Below, piece by piece: positions 1-12,315 of a DNA stretch of 64,000 nucleotides. The stretch's first letter is position 1. Each line of letters starts with the position of its first letter. The translations under genes were made by a program, and so were the position numbers. Under the pieces are notes generated by a model that saw only the letters and a program-made list of their open reading frames with translations, was not told the DNA's origin and made no database searches. Source of the stretch: Trichostrongylus colubriformis (lineage: Eukaryota > Nematoda > Chromadorea > Rhabditida > Trichostrongylidae). The stretch spans positions 23,327,274-23,391,273 of the forward strand of contig OZ022257.1 of assembly GCA_963978905.1 (NCBI GenBank), read 5' to 3'.

Positions 1-1541
1 CAAAGGTTTGCAAAAAGGCGTTCCACCATGTGCGAAAAAGAAACTACTGAAAACAGAGAATTCTTGGATATTTGAAATCGCAAAGGCCGAAACAAGTAGA
101 GCAAACTGGATCAAGATGACCGCAATTTTCGGGTCACTAATATAAGAATAGAAAAATGATGTTTTGGAGTGAAACTCCAAATTTGACCTGATAGAGCTAC
201 GCGATATGCACACAGCACTGAAAATGTTATCGTGTAAACAAATGACTCACAGAACACTTGAAAGATTGTACTGCGGATACCACGAACTGGTAGAAAAATT
301 TCCAAATACACAAATAAGCAAGACCTAATGAATAATGAGGATGTGAATCAATTAACAAGTTTTCAGTTGGTTGACTGAATTAAAAGAGACATATTAATGG
401 TGCAGATGAAATGACTACAAAGGCTCTTGCCTGGTAAGCAGCTAAAGTACCTTTGCTATCGTGCCATGAGGAAGTTTTAGCTCGACAAATATGATGAAGA
501 CTGCTTCATTCGGTAGCGTGCAAGATGGCGCACGGGAATGCTTCCTACTGACATAGCTCAAGGGAACGTTTACCGCTTTTGGAGCACGGATTTGAGAGCA
601 TATCCACCCCATCGAGCGACCATTGCGACATTGTATGATACATGGTATCCTTCCCGCACGTCATACGATGCAATGCACTTAATCTCGACTGCTGAGACCT
701 CGTTCAAATCCCATGAGGAAAAGATGATAAAACCGAAGAACAAAAAATCCAGCATGCAAAATAGGGCATCGAAACAAAGTATAATGAATAGGGACCTAAG
801 GGACCTAGATAGCTGCGGAAAAAATAACGGATCGAAGAGAAAGGATCATTTGAGAGAAAAATCAGTGGAACTATCCAGTCAATGAAAGGACGATCAATTG
901 GAAGGCAGTCTGGTCCGCCCTGCCGACAACTGTCGCTCAAGTTCAAGGACGGAGCATGAGGGTCTCAAAGCATACCCCTTGTGAATATATCTTATTAGAA
1001 AAAGGTGTAGAAAAAACCGGACCAAAGCTTCAACAGTGAGGAGCTGCAGCATGAGAAAATATGTCTGCGAGCGAGGAAGACTACAGGATTCACAAAGTCG
1101 CGCCAAGAAAGCGGAACCTAAATTGGGGCTACTATATGCCAGTAGGATTATGTATCACACTGATGCCGGAGCCTGTTCCCATTTATTCATGCATGGTGTA
1201 ATAGAAGAAGGCGACTCATCCAGGTTAATGTGAATGGTGGTATGAGGTACACTATGATGGTCAACAACTGTCGCGTGTGACATAATATCAGAATCAAACC
1301 AGGCGGATCTTTCGCTCGCGCCGTAGTTTTCTTATACTACAAAGCTAACATTTGTTGATCGATCTAGTTCTATTATTTTATTTATTCATTGTTTGCACTC
1401 GATCGGAGCGACAAACTATTAAAAAGCAGGAAAATGAAGTACGAGTTCTCTTCAACTCACTTTTCACAAAGAGAGCCAACGTAGTAGCCCGAAGATCACC
1501 CATCTGCGTTCAAGGATCACCCTTATTCTAGGATGACATTA
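1..1541. other. No gene recognised
   Basis: The longest open frame is 115 codons (538-885), with no motif I recognise and biased composition. I see no splice-consistent conserved protein. Confidence 0.5.
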
Positions 1542-2293
1542 AAGACACCAGGAGGGGTAATTTTGGCTTACGGTAGAACAGACGTAGTGTGGACGAGCTT
1601 GAGTGGCCGCCATTGCACAAACTCGCCAATTTGACGCCTTGGCATGGTGCCAAAAGAAGATGGTTCTAATATAGATTTGTTTTTTCCTTTTAGTTTTCAC
1701 TTTGTTCTTTCTTATATTGTTTCTAGATGTACTTACGGGTCAAATAAACAAATAAAGTCGGGGGGGGGGGGGGAGAGGCAAAATTTTTACCCACGTCAAA
1801 GCTTCTTTCCCTTCCTAGGGTTAGGCTAAAGCTGATGAGACCTATGCTTTGACAGATGCTTTTTAATGTGGGAGGAGGGGATATCAATTTTAGCCTAAGC
1901 CTAGTAAGGGAAAGGAGCATCGACGTCGACGCAAAGTTGCGTCTCCCCCCGACTTTATTTGACCCTTCTGAGATTTTCAGGTATAGAAATGCACAATTAA
2001 GAAGATCTATAAGTAAACAAGTAAAATATGTCACTAGAAAACAGTAAAGAGGAAATAATTCAAAAATAAGGTTACATCAGGCCGAAGACAAGCTTCAAAA
2101 CGAACGAAGCGTGGCTCGGCCACGGAAGCTTGCAGTTCGGACGGAAGCGCGCCCCGGGGCCAAATGCCGTTTCACGGCGCGTTTTTCAACGCTGGTTCCG
2201 TTACACATTGTATCTACCCAACCCATATGTTTGTTTTCAGACGCCATTGTTTTCGTAAACGTTATTCCTCCCTTGCCCCCCTCCCGGTGCCTT
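1542..2293. mobile_element. 752-bp MITE with internal foldback (copy A)
   Basis: Ends AAGACACCAGGAGGGG and, inverted, AAGGCACCGGGAGGGG, flanked by TA (1540-1541 and 2294-2295). The centre is itself an inverted repeat: GGGTCAAATAAA near 1737 pairs with TTTATTTGACCC near 1965, and the GGGTTAGGCT/AGCCTAAGCC stretches pair inside it. It contains a G run at 1760-1772. No transposase. It is matched by an inverted copy at 29.6 kb. Confidence 0.87.
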
Positions 2294-2295
2294 TA

Positions 2296-5200
2296 AGTAA
2301 GATTGAGATGAAACACCTGTTTATAACACAGCGGTACTGAGAGGAACAAGATTCCTGCCACGTTAGTTGCACTCACGATATTGAGCATAAAATGTGGTAT
2401 ACCGAAGGACTACTGTTCCGTATACCTTTCCCCGTAACTTTCCAACTTTTATCCTTTCTCCAGCTTTAATTTTCGTCCTTTTGCCTGCTTTTCTCCAGCT
2501 TTCCTTCCCGTTCCATCACTTTCAAATTTCTATGCGCATCATGATCGTTCTCCTTCACGCACGACCAAATTATTTGGCACGTGCAACGCATCCTACCATA
2601 TCCATCAGAATTAATCGTCACGAAATCGTTTCGAAGCGCCAGAAGTTGTAAGAAAAGCGGCCTATTAGGACAATGCATTCACGAAATCTAGGGACTACCA
2701 CTAATTCTTCAAACCTATGCTTTACTTCTCGATATATTGGAAAATTGCCACTTTTTTCTTAAGAAGGGAACCACAGTTGCACGAGTAAAACCAACCTGTA
2801 TTAGAGAGCCCGAAGTGATACCCTTAAAAAGCATCTGTACATTTGTACGTTAAGTTGGAGTACTGAGAAATGTGGTAGTGCCCTTCTTGAACATAACAAA
2901 CGAGGATTTCAAAAATTGGGAAATGCTTTGCGTCCGTCAGAGAACGCAGACATCTCCCACTAGAATGATACAGATATAATACAAATCCAATTGGAGGATT
3001 CGAGCGACATAAGCAACTGCTGAGGGTGTGTCCGTGGCCAACTGATTGAAGATGCGGCATAATGGTGGCGGCTCGATGGGTTAGTCGCCTCCCTGACGGA
3101 ATACGCACCATCCGTCCCCCCAGATAACGATCGCTTCGATATTGCACGAACCGGCTTGTCACCAGATGCAATGAATTGTGGCACACCCACATAACGCTGT
3201 TGGGGGGGGGGGGGGGAGGTGGAAAGGAGTCAAAGCAAACTCTTGTCGCATTTCATTCTGCGAAGTTACATCGTATTTTTTGCGGATGTGGCCACAACAG
3301 GTCGCACATGGCGTAAATTCTATACGGAGATGACTCAAGCACTCGGTTTCGCCATCCGTTCCGGTGATGTCTCTAAGACTGAAAAATTAAAGCTAGACAC
3401 CAGAGGCAGTCTCTGTGTAGAAAAGATCGGTGTTAATGTAGTTGGGAGGGGGAGGGGGGCCGCTCGACAAAGGCAGAAGTCGTGCCCAATTTCTGCTTAT
3501 AGGCACTCTCAGGGTTATTTCATGCCTACATACAGCAAACTAAGGGAGAAAACGATTGAATTATTTTTCCATTTGTATATTACGAAAAATTCGCTACAAC
3601 TAGACTAAACAACCACTTACGCGTATTCGCCTAAGCCCTGGGGTAGAGAATCTTCAACCCCAAAGCTTAGGCTACCATAAGATGAAAAAAACACGAATTT
3701 ATTTTATAAAATCGTTTCTAAGCGGAATTCGAACTTGATTCGGCTAGGCTCCTCTGCGGGCTAGCCATAGCGTTAGAAACGCAGAGCACAACATTGCCAT
3801 GCCCCCCCCTCCTCTCCCGAACTACATTAGCACCAAAAGATCTGTGTATTCGAAATTCCCTGTGAGCTCATTCTCAACGTTCTTCAGTAATATAATTGAA
3901 AAGGGCAAAAATCTCCTTCACCACGAATCAGGAACAGACAAAAATTTTTCAACTATGACAACATTTTGCTTTAAGTCAGGTTTAGATTACTCCTGCGTAT
4001 ATAACTTTAAATGACGAGCGAAGATATAATAAAGGTTTGTGGGTTGAACAGGTAATCTTCGCAATACAAGGCGATTTTCTGGTCGGCATTTGAAAAGAAT
4101 TACTAGGGACCCGAGACACAGCAAGATTATGAATTATCGCGAAATGAGAAATCCTGCTATCTTTCACTTCCAAAAAGCCGTGTCATTCAATTCATGGGAA
4201 ACCTGCTACCCACAAGAAACATTGGGTCAACTATCACGAGCTTGGACAGTGCAACGAATCCTAAGGTAAACCAGATGTTGTGAGGACTGGAGCTCCGCAC
4301 TTCCGCGACTTCGAGATGGTGGTAATTTCGTGAGCGAACTCTGAAATTGTGCACCACTGCGGCTGCGCACACCAATTCACTGATTCGTAAAATCGCTGAA
4401 TTCAAACAATCGCGAAGTCTGCCATCAGTAACTGAGAATAACAAGAACAAGAATATTTAGCTACCTCCTCTGAAGCCACAGAAGTGAGGAGAGTTGGAAA
4501 AAACCAAACTGATTATTGCGAAACTACGATTTCATCATTCACTGCCTAGATTAACGGCCACGCTCCAGCGGAATAACCTCATTACTAAATCTGACATACT
4601 CACAATTTAAGAAATGGAAATAGATATTAATACTGCGAATGTGTGATTCATGAGTCATTCACGTTGTAAAGGACAATTCAGAAAACCACTAATATAAACA
4701 CGGATCTTATTTGAAACGCATGATGAAGACGATTTGCGACAGTAAAAGAATCAAGTAATTACCTCACTTCTACTTTCAATCCAGAAATCATATGATCCTC
4801 TGCTTTCAACGATCAGCCTATACTTGCAAATTTCATGAAGCCTACCTCATGAACATTATTCATTGTGTAAAAATCTAATTTACTTATGATCATGACTATT
4901 TCGATTCAAAAAACACGTCACGGCGTCACTCACCCACTAATGATTACGGAACAATGCATAGTATATGAGCTGTCCTCATGGCGGAGAATGAACCAGAACG
5001 GAATCGCCTTTCAATAGCTCTCACGGATTGATGTGGAAATGGGGAGCACATCTGGCCTATCGGACAGAGAGAAAGACAAGCCGACCGAACGGAGAATCTT
5101 CGAGGAGGAAAGCGATCGATATCGCCCCCGAACACCGCCCTCTTCATTCCGCTATGCTAATGAGCCACTGCGCTGCGCAAACCCTTACTAAAACTGCAAA

Positions 5201-6568
5201 CGACCGCTAATCCCATTTCTATTGACCGAATCTGAGAATGTAACTAATAGCGGCTCAAATGAAATTGGGAAAGTCCTTTGATTCGCAGATCTCAGAGACA
5301 TAGGTTACAAACAACTTTAATAAGGAACTTTGGCAAGTGATCCCGCAGGTATTACGTATAAACCCAAGCGGTAGTCAGGTCGCAATTGCGTACGGCACGT
5401 CACTATAGTAACCACCCGCCTAAAATATTTATTTAAGGACTATTCCCAGGCGAAAGACCCGAGGTCACAGTGGTCATTCGGGATAGGATACATTTGGCCC
5501 GACGTATTTACGGACGCTAATCTCGATATGCATTCCAAGCTTGCGGAAAGGTTCTCTGAGTGGAGTTACGAAAGTTTATTCTGAAAAAAACAATACTATT
5601 ACATGGTAGCTTTTGAGACCCGTGGCACGCGAGCCAGACGTTCGCGCGAAACCAGTGCGATTTTCGACTTCAGGGGATCAAACTACCCTATGGGACTTGT
5701 TTTTACCCAATTCCAGAACTCGACCAAATTTCAGAAGAATTCACGGCCTAATGATGGTGGGGGGGATCAAGAATTCAACAAGGGAGGAGTCGTTGACCTT
5801 GGCCGAACAAATGCTCTTATTTGGAGCTTGTTACGTACATTTTTATCATGGGCATCTGTAATAGAAAAGTCAGTCTAGGTCATCTTTGTCAAGGTTGATG
5901 GCTTCCTTACAGAATGTTAAAAAAAATATAATACGTGCAATATGGCCACTCCTAATTTTCTGAAATTGGGCTAAAAACTCGATTTGGCTAAAGGTTTGCA
6001 CGGAAGGCTTATTCTACCACCGAAGTGCAAGTGTTATATCCGTTTTAATAACGTAAAATTCGCAATCAGTACGCAAAGACACACTCAAGTGTGCAATGTG
6101 ACTGTGGAATGGTTTTAGGTGAGAACGGGGTGCGTAGGTAAGTGGCGTCCACCAATCACATCAACATTTCAGGTAGGAAAACATTCATGATATATTTTTG
6201 GTCATCCTATTCCACAACCCGTGGTGTGTCACACTGTTCAAATTCTCCTGATCGAAATGGAGAAATTTTTGAAGACTGTAGTCTGTAAATTTCAACAACA
6301 ATCCTTCTCACATTTATTAGTCTTCACTTAGAACTTCCATACTTTTTGGGTGGGCTCATCTCTCTTCCACAGAATCTTTCCGCGATGCATCTTCCTGCAT
6401 TTCCTTCCATTCGCATGGTGCATCTTATTGCGAGTGCTGCCTTATCTTGCGGATTTGTTCGTAAAGATTAGATCCTCTCCAGTCTCATCTTTGGACTTTC
6501 TGAGCTTCCCTTCCTGAAAAATCGGAAGAATGCAGTTCTGCATGTTCAAGAAATGAAGTCTTTCACTT
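2296..6568. other. No gene recognised
   Basis: Short ORFs without known motifs, including overlapping frames at 2824-3192. There is a 15-base G run near 3202. Sequence at 5640-5740 (GCGAAACCAGTGCG ... CAGGGGATCAAACTACCCTA) is related to the inner inverted repeat of the nested element at 58.9-59.4 kb. Confidence 0.5.
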
Positions 6569-6639
6569 ACCCCCACCGGGAGTAGCACCATTTTCTGCAT
6601 GTGGGGCTTGCAGAAAATGGTGCTACTCCCGGTGGGGGT
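6569..6639. repeat. Perfect hairpin, 31-bp arms, 9-nt loop
   Basis: Left arm 6569-6599 and right arm 6609-6639 are exact reverse complements; the loop is TGTGGGGCT. The arm starts ACCCCCACCGGGAGTAGCAC. No mismatch or bulge is present, unlike a typical miRNA precursor. Confidence 0.9.
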
Positions 6640-7404
6640 CAACTTCCATCAATTCCGACCATAGAGGAAGTTCGATGGTTGTCATTTCCAGAGCATCACT
6701 ACTAGCTTGATGTGCTCTAAAATTTCATCCAGTTTCTCCAGTGACTCGTTGACATCGAACTTTGCGAGTGCCCTGGCCCCGACTTTAACCGTTGCATATG
6801 CCTGTCTTGAGGGAAAAGTGAAGCTAAACTTTGGAACATTCACGTTCACGAATTCATTTAGTTTTTGGCACTGTTTCCCATTCATCTAATTTCTGTAATT
6901 TCTGACACCGTTTCCCTCTGCTTTACTGGGCACATGGAGGCTTATCACAGTTATCCTTTCTCCATGCATTTTGACAGCGTGCCTATGCACGCAGCTGATG
7001 CCTATTTAATTGTCGAGGCATGAACAGTGCCAAGCATGTGGGCATACACCACAAAGTAGACAATGGGTATTGCTCTGAAAACAGATATCTGAATATTACG
7101 CCTTTTTTTATTGTTTCGAAAGTGGGACACACCACTAAATTACGAAAACATTTTGCTTCCGATGACACGACAAAGATTTCTTTGGCTTCGCATACTCCAC
7201 TCGCCACAAGCTTTCCTTCTGTGGAACGGAATTTCAGCTCGGCTGGCGTAAATTCGACGGCTTTCCGATGGGACTTGATGGACTGCAAATTATGGACATG
7301 TTAGTAGTTTCCTTCGATCCTGAACATGTGTTGTGAGCGCTAGAAACTGAAGAGGTTGATCCACTATTTCTTACAATGGGACGATCATTCAGTGGATTTT
7401 CTAG

Positions 7405-7575
7405 GAGTAGTGAAGTACACAGCGGGAGATATTTACAAGTACCTTTATTGAGCGGCGATAAAAGAACAGAGTGAGGTTTTCATCCCAGTATTCCTCATAC
7501 AGTCTTGACCTCATCCCCACCAGAAGAGGAGTCATGAGCGATCATCGCCTCATGGGCGATGAAATACGAGCAACA
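7405..7575 (+). repeat. Dispersed repeat, copy 1
   Basis: Matches 16845-17015 in direct orientation: GTACACAG, AAGTRCCTTTATTG, CATACAGTCTTGA and CATCGCCTCATKGGCGAT. No coding content recognised; it is a diverged repeat family. Confidence 0.6.
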
Positions 7576-7584
7576 CCGAGTTTG

Positions 7585-9040
7585 AATATACATATTCCAG
7601 TTGGCTGGCGCACACTACCGTGCGCGAAACACCATGAACGCTAACAGGTCGATCGAAATCGCTCATTTCCTTGAGGACAGAGTGTTCAGTGTACGCTCCG
7701 CCCAACACGGGTGGGGCTTGGCGTGATTAATGTCTGCACCTTGCTTCCTGTCCCATGCCCTACTCATTGCAAAATTTACTCCATCTCCACGGGTTGTTTT
7801 TAATGCAACGTCCAGGCCCCGCCCACCACTACAGATGCTCCGCCCATTATGTCCAGCATTCTTTCTAGACTTTCAGAAACTCGTCGCTACCTAAATCCAC
7901 CTTCCTCCACGTTTGGAACATATTAGGATCAAATTTACAATTTTCGGTCCAAAAACGGAACATTTCACGGCACCCTCCGCCCACCGTGTGCGGAGCTTAA
8001 CTTGGTCCATGTGTAGTATTGACTTCTTGTCTCGTGCCCAACCCATAGCTGACTTATCCCCATCTCCAGAGGTCGTTTTTCATGTAACGTCCAAGCTCCA
8101 CCCACCACTACAGACTTCGCCCACTGTGCCCTGGTCTCTTTCATGACTTTCACAAACTCACCCCCTTAAACTGACACCAACCCATCTTTCCGCCACGTTT
8201 CGGGCACTTTCGACCCCATTTACGAATTTTTGGTCTGAAGACGGAGCAATCCAGTGCCCGCCCCACCTACCGTAGGCGGAGCTCAACTTGGTCCATGTCT
8301 GCCCTTTACTTCTTGTCCTATGCCCTATCCATCCCAAACTTGTCCGCATTTCTAGGCGTCGTTTTTCTCGTTACGTCCAAGCTCCGCCCACCACTACAGA
8401 TTCTCCGTCCACTATGTCCAGCATTCTTTCTTGACTTTCAAAAACTCACCCCCTTAAACTGACACCAACCCATCTTTCCGCCACGTTTCGGGCACTTTCG
8501 AACCCATTTGGGCACTTTCGAACCTATTTACGAATTTTTGGTCTGAAGACGGAGCAATCCAGTGCCCGCCCCACCTACCGTAGGCGGAGCTCAACTTGGT
8601 CCATGTCTGCCCTTTACTTCTTGTCCTATGCCCTATCCATCCCAAACTTGTCTGCATTTCTAGGCGTCGTTTTTCTCGTTACGTCCAAGCTCCGCCCACC
8701 ACTACAGATTCTCCGTTCACTATGTCCAGCATTCTTTGTTGACTTTCAAAAACTCATCGCTACCTAAATCCACCTTCCTCCATGTTTGGAACATATTAGG
8801 ATCCAATTCACAATTTTCGGTCTGAAAACGGAACATTTCACGGCACGCCCCACCCACCGTGGGCGGAGCTTAATTTGGTCCATGTGTAGTATTGACTTCT
8901 TGTCCCATGCCCTACCCATACCACACTTGTCCCCATCCCTACAGGTCGTTTTTCATATAATACCTAATTCTGTGACAGACGGACGGACAAAGGAACGGAC
9001 GGACGGAGGGATGTACTGACAGACGAAGCGTTTTTTATAT
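7585..9040 (+). repeat. Tandem array of about 295-bp units within a dispersed element
   Basis: About four units share CCAAGCTCCGCCCACCACTA, TGGTCCATGT and ACGGAACATTTCACGGC blocks. The unit at 8150-8450 is repeated almost unchanged at 8450-8755. A head (CCAGTTGGCTGGCGCACAC ... GCGCGAAACACCATG) precedes the array, and a tail of ACGGACGGACGG followed by TTTTTTATATATATAG closes it. The same head and tail flank the inverted copy at 41.7-42.6 kb, so this is a mobile unit with an internal array. Small ORFs inside are shadows. Confidence 0.8.
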
Positions 9041-9239
9041 ATATAGTGGGGATCACACTTTCTTCGTTGGCGGACAGCATGTTGACGACGACATTGTTCT
9101 GTTGTAAGGTTAGGCTATGTGGATTGCTGAAGATTATGGCGAGAAAGAGGCGTGTAGGCATTGTTAAAGAGGGATAATGTGGGTGATAAGAAATCCCAAA
9201 AGGGGTCATTTAGTGAAAAACTACGGCTATGAAAGGCCT

Positions 9240-12125
9240 ATGCATGGCGAAATCCCCCGCGGAAGGCGCCATCTTGAGCTGTGGCGGAGGCGGCCTCGTC
9301 AGGACAAGTCGCCTTGGTTTAGGGCATCCCGCCTGCAGGCGACGTGATTAGTAGTTGGTCATGGTGAGGTTGGTCAAGGAAATTGGCAGGATTGAAAGTG
9401 TCACAGCGCGCTTTCTCACTTTTGGCTTGAAGCTCACCACATGAAAATAGTTGCTGTCGCATTTCCGAACATCCCTTCATGTTTACGTCTTGGTAATGCC
9501 AATGGAAAACCTATGCGGACTACTCGCCTCTTGACAAAACGGTTTTGATATATGCAGACCTGAAGGAGTCTTCATCCCACTGGTAGGACTTTCTACGAGC
9601 TCGTGGAAGTAGTCTAGACCCACAAGAACACGTGGTACTTGATGATCACCTTGAAGTTTGTAATTGGTTTAACAATGCTATTTTCCTTTAAGAAAACTAT
9701 ATCTGACATCGTGAGACTGACGCTTGGAAAATCGTTAGTGATTCTGGTTTCGTTCGAGTGTTGAGTTCAAGCTTTTCTTCGAATGCTGTGGTATTTTGGC
9801 ACAAACTGCTTGTCATTTCAATTTTTCAATATGACCTATAACACCAATCTTTGTGCATATTTCACTAGCGCACCGTGGAATACCGAGCCTTCCAGCGAAA
9901 GATTCCTGGATAATGATTTTTGCTGCAATATCAAAGAAATAGAGCACCTTCTCGTACTTTTTCGACCTGTAATTCCGGTACTTCCTTTGGCTGTCATGAG
10001 TATCAGGTGTGACTTAGTATGTTCACTTTTACAGGTCAAGGCGTTCGTGGCATCTGGATCTCTACAATTGCGCCTGTTTTTCTGTAGGGCTGGTCGTTAT
10101 GGACGAGCGATTACAGTTTCATGAAAAAGGCGATTGCTGCTTCTGATTGAAAGGCCTTCTTCGATCAGTTCTATTTTGATTTCTCTTTTGATTGCTGTAT
10201 TGAAGCGTAGTGCTTTATGGTGCTTTTGTCCACAGTTCGAGCAGTCAGATTTATCACAGTCGTAACTGTTGTGGCTGGATGAGTGACACCTCCAGCACCT
10301 ACTCCATTCTTTCGTTTTTCAGCGACTTTTATGATCGCTTACTATTAGGTTGATTCATAATAAATCGGACAAATGGTAGTGATGATTTCTAGAGATCATA
10401 ACTCAGTAACGAATTAACGAAAATGGACGCGCGAGGTACCGTTGGAATGAGTATGAAAAGCTCTTCAAAGTACCGCAAAATAATCACTCCAAAGTAAATT
10501 CATTCCGCCACAATGCCGCACGATTTCAAGCGGTCCAGAGACCACATCCGCAACGTCATACTATTTATATCGCTATCTGGCCAGGAACCCGCGGATATCG
10601 GCAGACGTCTGATAGAAGTTCACAAGGAGCATGCCCCCGGCAGAAGTACACTGTAGTTGTAGCATTCGAAGTTTGCGTCAGGCGACTATTCCATCGAAGA
10701 CGAAAACCGCGGATGGTGGAGCGTACACGGCGTAGAGTACTGGGAGCTGCTCGATGAAGGTACCACAGTATCCGCCGACTTCGTCAATTACGAGAATTGA
10801 AGGCCAATGTCCAAAGTTCGCTACGGCGGCGGTCACATGTCTACTTCCAGCACGACAACGTGTCTACTTCCACAGACCGCACTTCGCAAGATCGACCAAG
10901 GCCGAGCTGCTGTCGTACAGTTGGACCGTACTTCTATACCCACCGTACTCCCCAGACCTGGCCCCTTCAGATTTCCACCTTTTCTCCCACAGCCAACGCC
11001 ACCTGGACGGCCAAGACTTCAAAACTCGCGACGAGGTCAAGGCGGCACTCGGCAACTTCTTCGAGCTCCAGCTTCCGGCCTTCTGGAGCAAGGGCATCCA
11101 TGATCTGCCTATACCATGGCAGAAGGTCATCGATAAAGATGGAGTATATTTCAAGTGAATCCCTGTTGTCGTAAAAAAGTTGTACGACAATGATTAAAAT
11201 TGGTCAATTTGCCCGATTTATTATGGATCAACCTAATATTTTGCATGTCATTGATAAATGATTGCCTTTACGACAGAAAATACACCCGGCCAGAATAAGG
11301 TCGTAAATGTGATCATTTCTGTATGTGGTGAACCTATTTTTGATTGCATGATCAGTTGTTTGCTGAATTGCATAGCTAGGTGCGTTTTTGACGTAATTCT
11401 TTGCGGCGACTTATTTTTTTCAGTTGACCCATCAGTTGTTCATTTTTTTCCAATGTTCCACTGGGCATGAAATGAAAAGAGGTTTCACGCTAACTTGTTA
11501 AAACTTCGCTGAAGTTACGGTCCGTATAGGATTTCTATTACGTTTTTCTAACGTCGTACTCTGCAGATACCATTTTATTGACTAATACTTGGACAGCTAT
11601 CAGCAAAATTGGTTGCTGACTTCAAACCATCCAACCAATTTCTCAACGATTTGAAACTATCCATGAGATAGCCACAGCATGATTTTTTTAGGGCCCCCAC
11701 CATTCATTCATAATTTTCTAATAATGGTTGAATGCCGAAAATGTTCGTCTTGCTATTCCTTGAAGACTTTCTATTAAAAAAAAATATTTTTCTATGACAT
11801 CATGTTCTTCGCTTTGTGTACTACGGCTCGACGATTGCCTATATCTCTGGAAAGCCCTCTGCTTTACGCAGAATTTCGGTAAAGGTGCTTGTGGAGGTTT
11901 TATAAACCTGTTAAAGCTTTTTCGCACTTTCTGGTTGGGTTTGCTCCAAAATAGGTAAGTTTGCTGAAACAAGATTGTCTATACTTTCAATGCTGATTCT
12001 GTCCTCATCCTGAACAACTTGCACTACATCATTCTCTGTAATTTCACATTCATTTTGCTCATGACGCACTTCTTATCCATTAAGCCCTGCTGCCAGCATA
12101 AAAGTCGAATCTTCTGACTCGGCTA
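9240..12125 (-). mobile_element. Decayed BEL/Pao LTR-retrotransposon (gag-protease part)
   Basis: Read on the minus strand in the expected order. A DUF1759-like gag piece at 11972-11718 has LPKF, then IEKYFFLIESLQGIARRTF. Zinc knuckle CWRCHSSSHNSYDC is a perfect CX2CX4HX4C at about 10300-10258, and a second knuckle CSNCGQKHHKALRF has lost its last Cys. A protease-like stretch begins LILMTAKG near 9995. Stops and shifts interrupt it throughout. The mariner at 10345-11236 splits it between gag and knuckles. No LTRs were recognised. Family assignment is by motif order. Confidence 0.62.
10345..11236 (+). mobile_element. mariner element, internally deleted (copy 1)
   Basis: An 892-bp element with terminal inverted repeats starting TTAGGTTGATTCATAATAAA, flanked by TA on both sides (10343-10344 and 11237-11238). 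The transposase remnant has ELKANVQSS, then FQHDN (second catalytic Asp), a frame break, and in another frame TVLLYPPYSPDLAPSDFHLF with the third Asp, ending DGVYFK. A full mariner is about 1.3 kb, so the centre is partly lost. It sits inside the BEL/Pao remnant, between its gag and its zinc knuckles. Confidence 0.93.
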
Positions 12126-12315
12126 TTGCTGATGTTAATGTTAATGTTTATTACGTTGCTGAGGCAAGCGTAGAAAAGAGTTGAAAAAACAGAACATCAA
12201 ACCAACGGAACATCAAACAGACATGATAAACCAGCAATTTAAAATTCAGAACTCACAATCAATAGTTGGTGAACCTCAAGGAACTAGGACATAATGTATT
12301 TACCTAGAGCTTTAG

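Noticed and set aside
1760..1772. G homopolymer as a functional G-quadruplex (also near 3202)
   Set aside because: The homologous place in the inverted MITE copy is a mixed tract, so the run is slippage; no function is supported.
6569..6639. Hairpin as a miRNA gene
   Set aside because: Perfect 31-bp arms without bulges and no conserved seed or flanking structure; it is kept only as a hairpin.
7740..9000. CRISPR-like regular repeats
   Set aside because: Units are about 295 bp without short spacers and the genome is eukaryotic; this is a tandem-repeat element.
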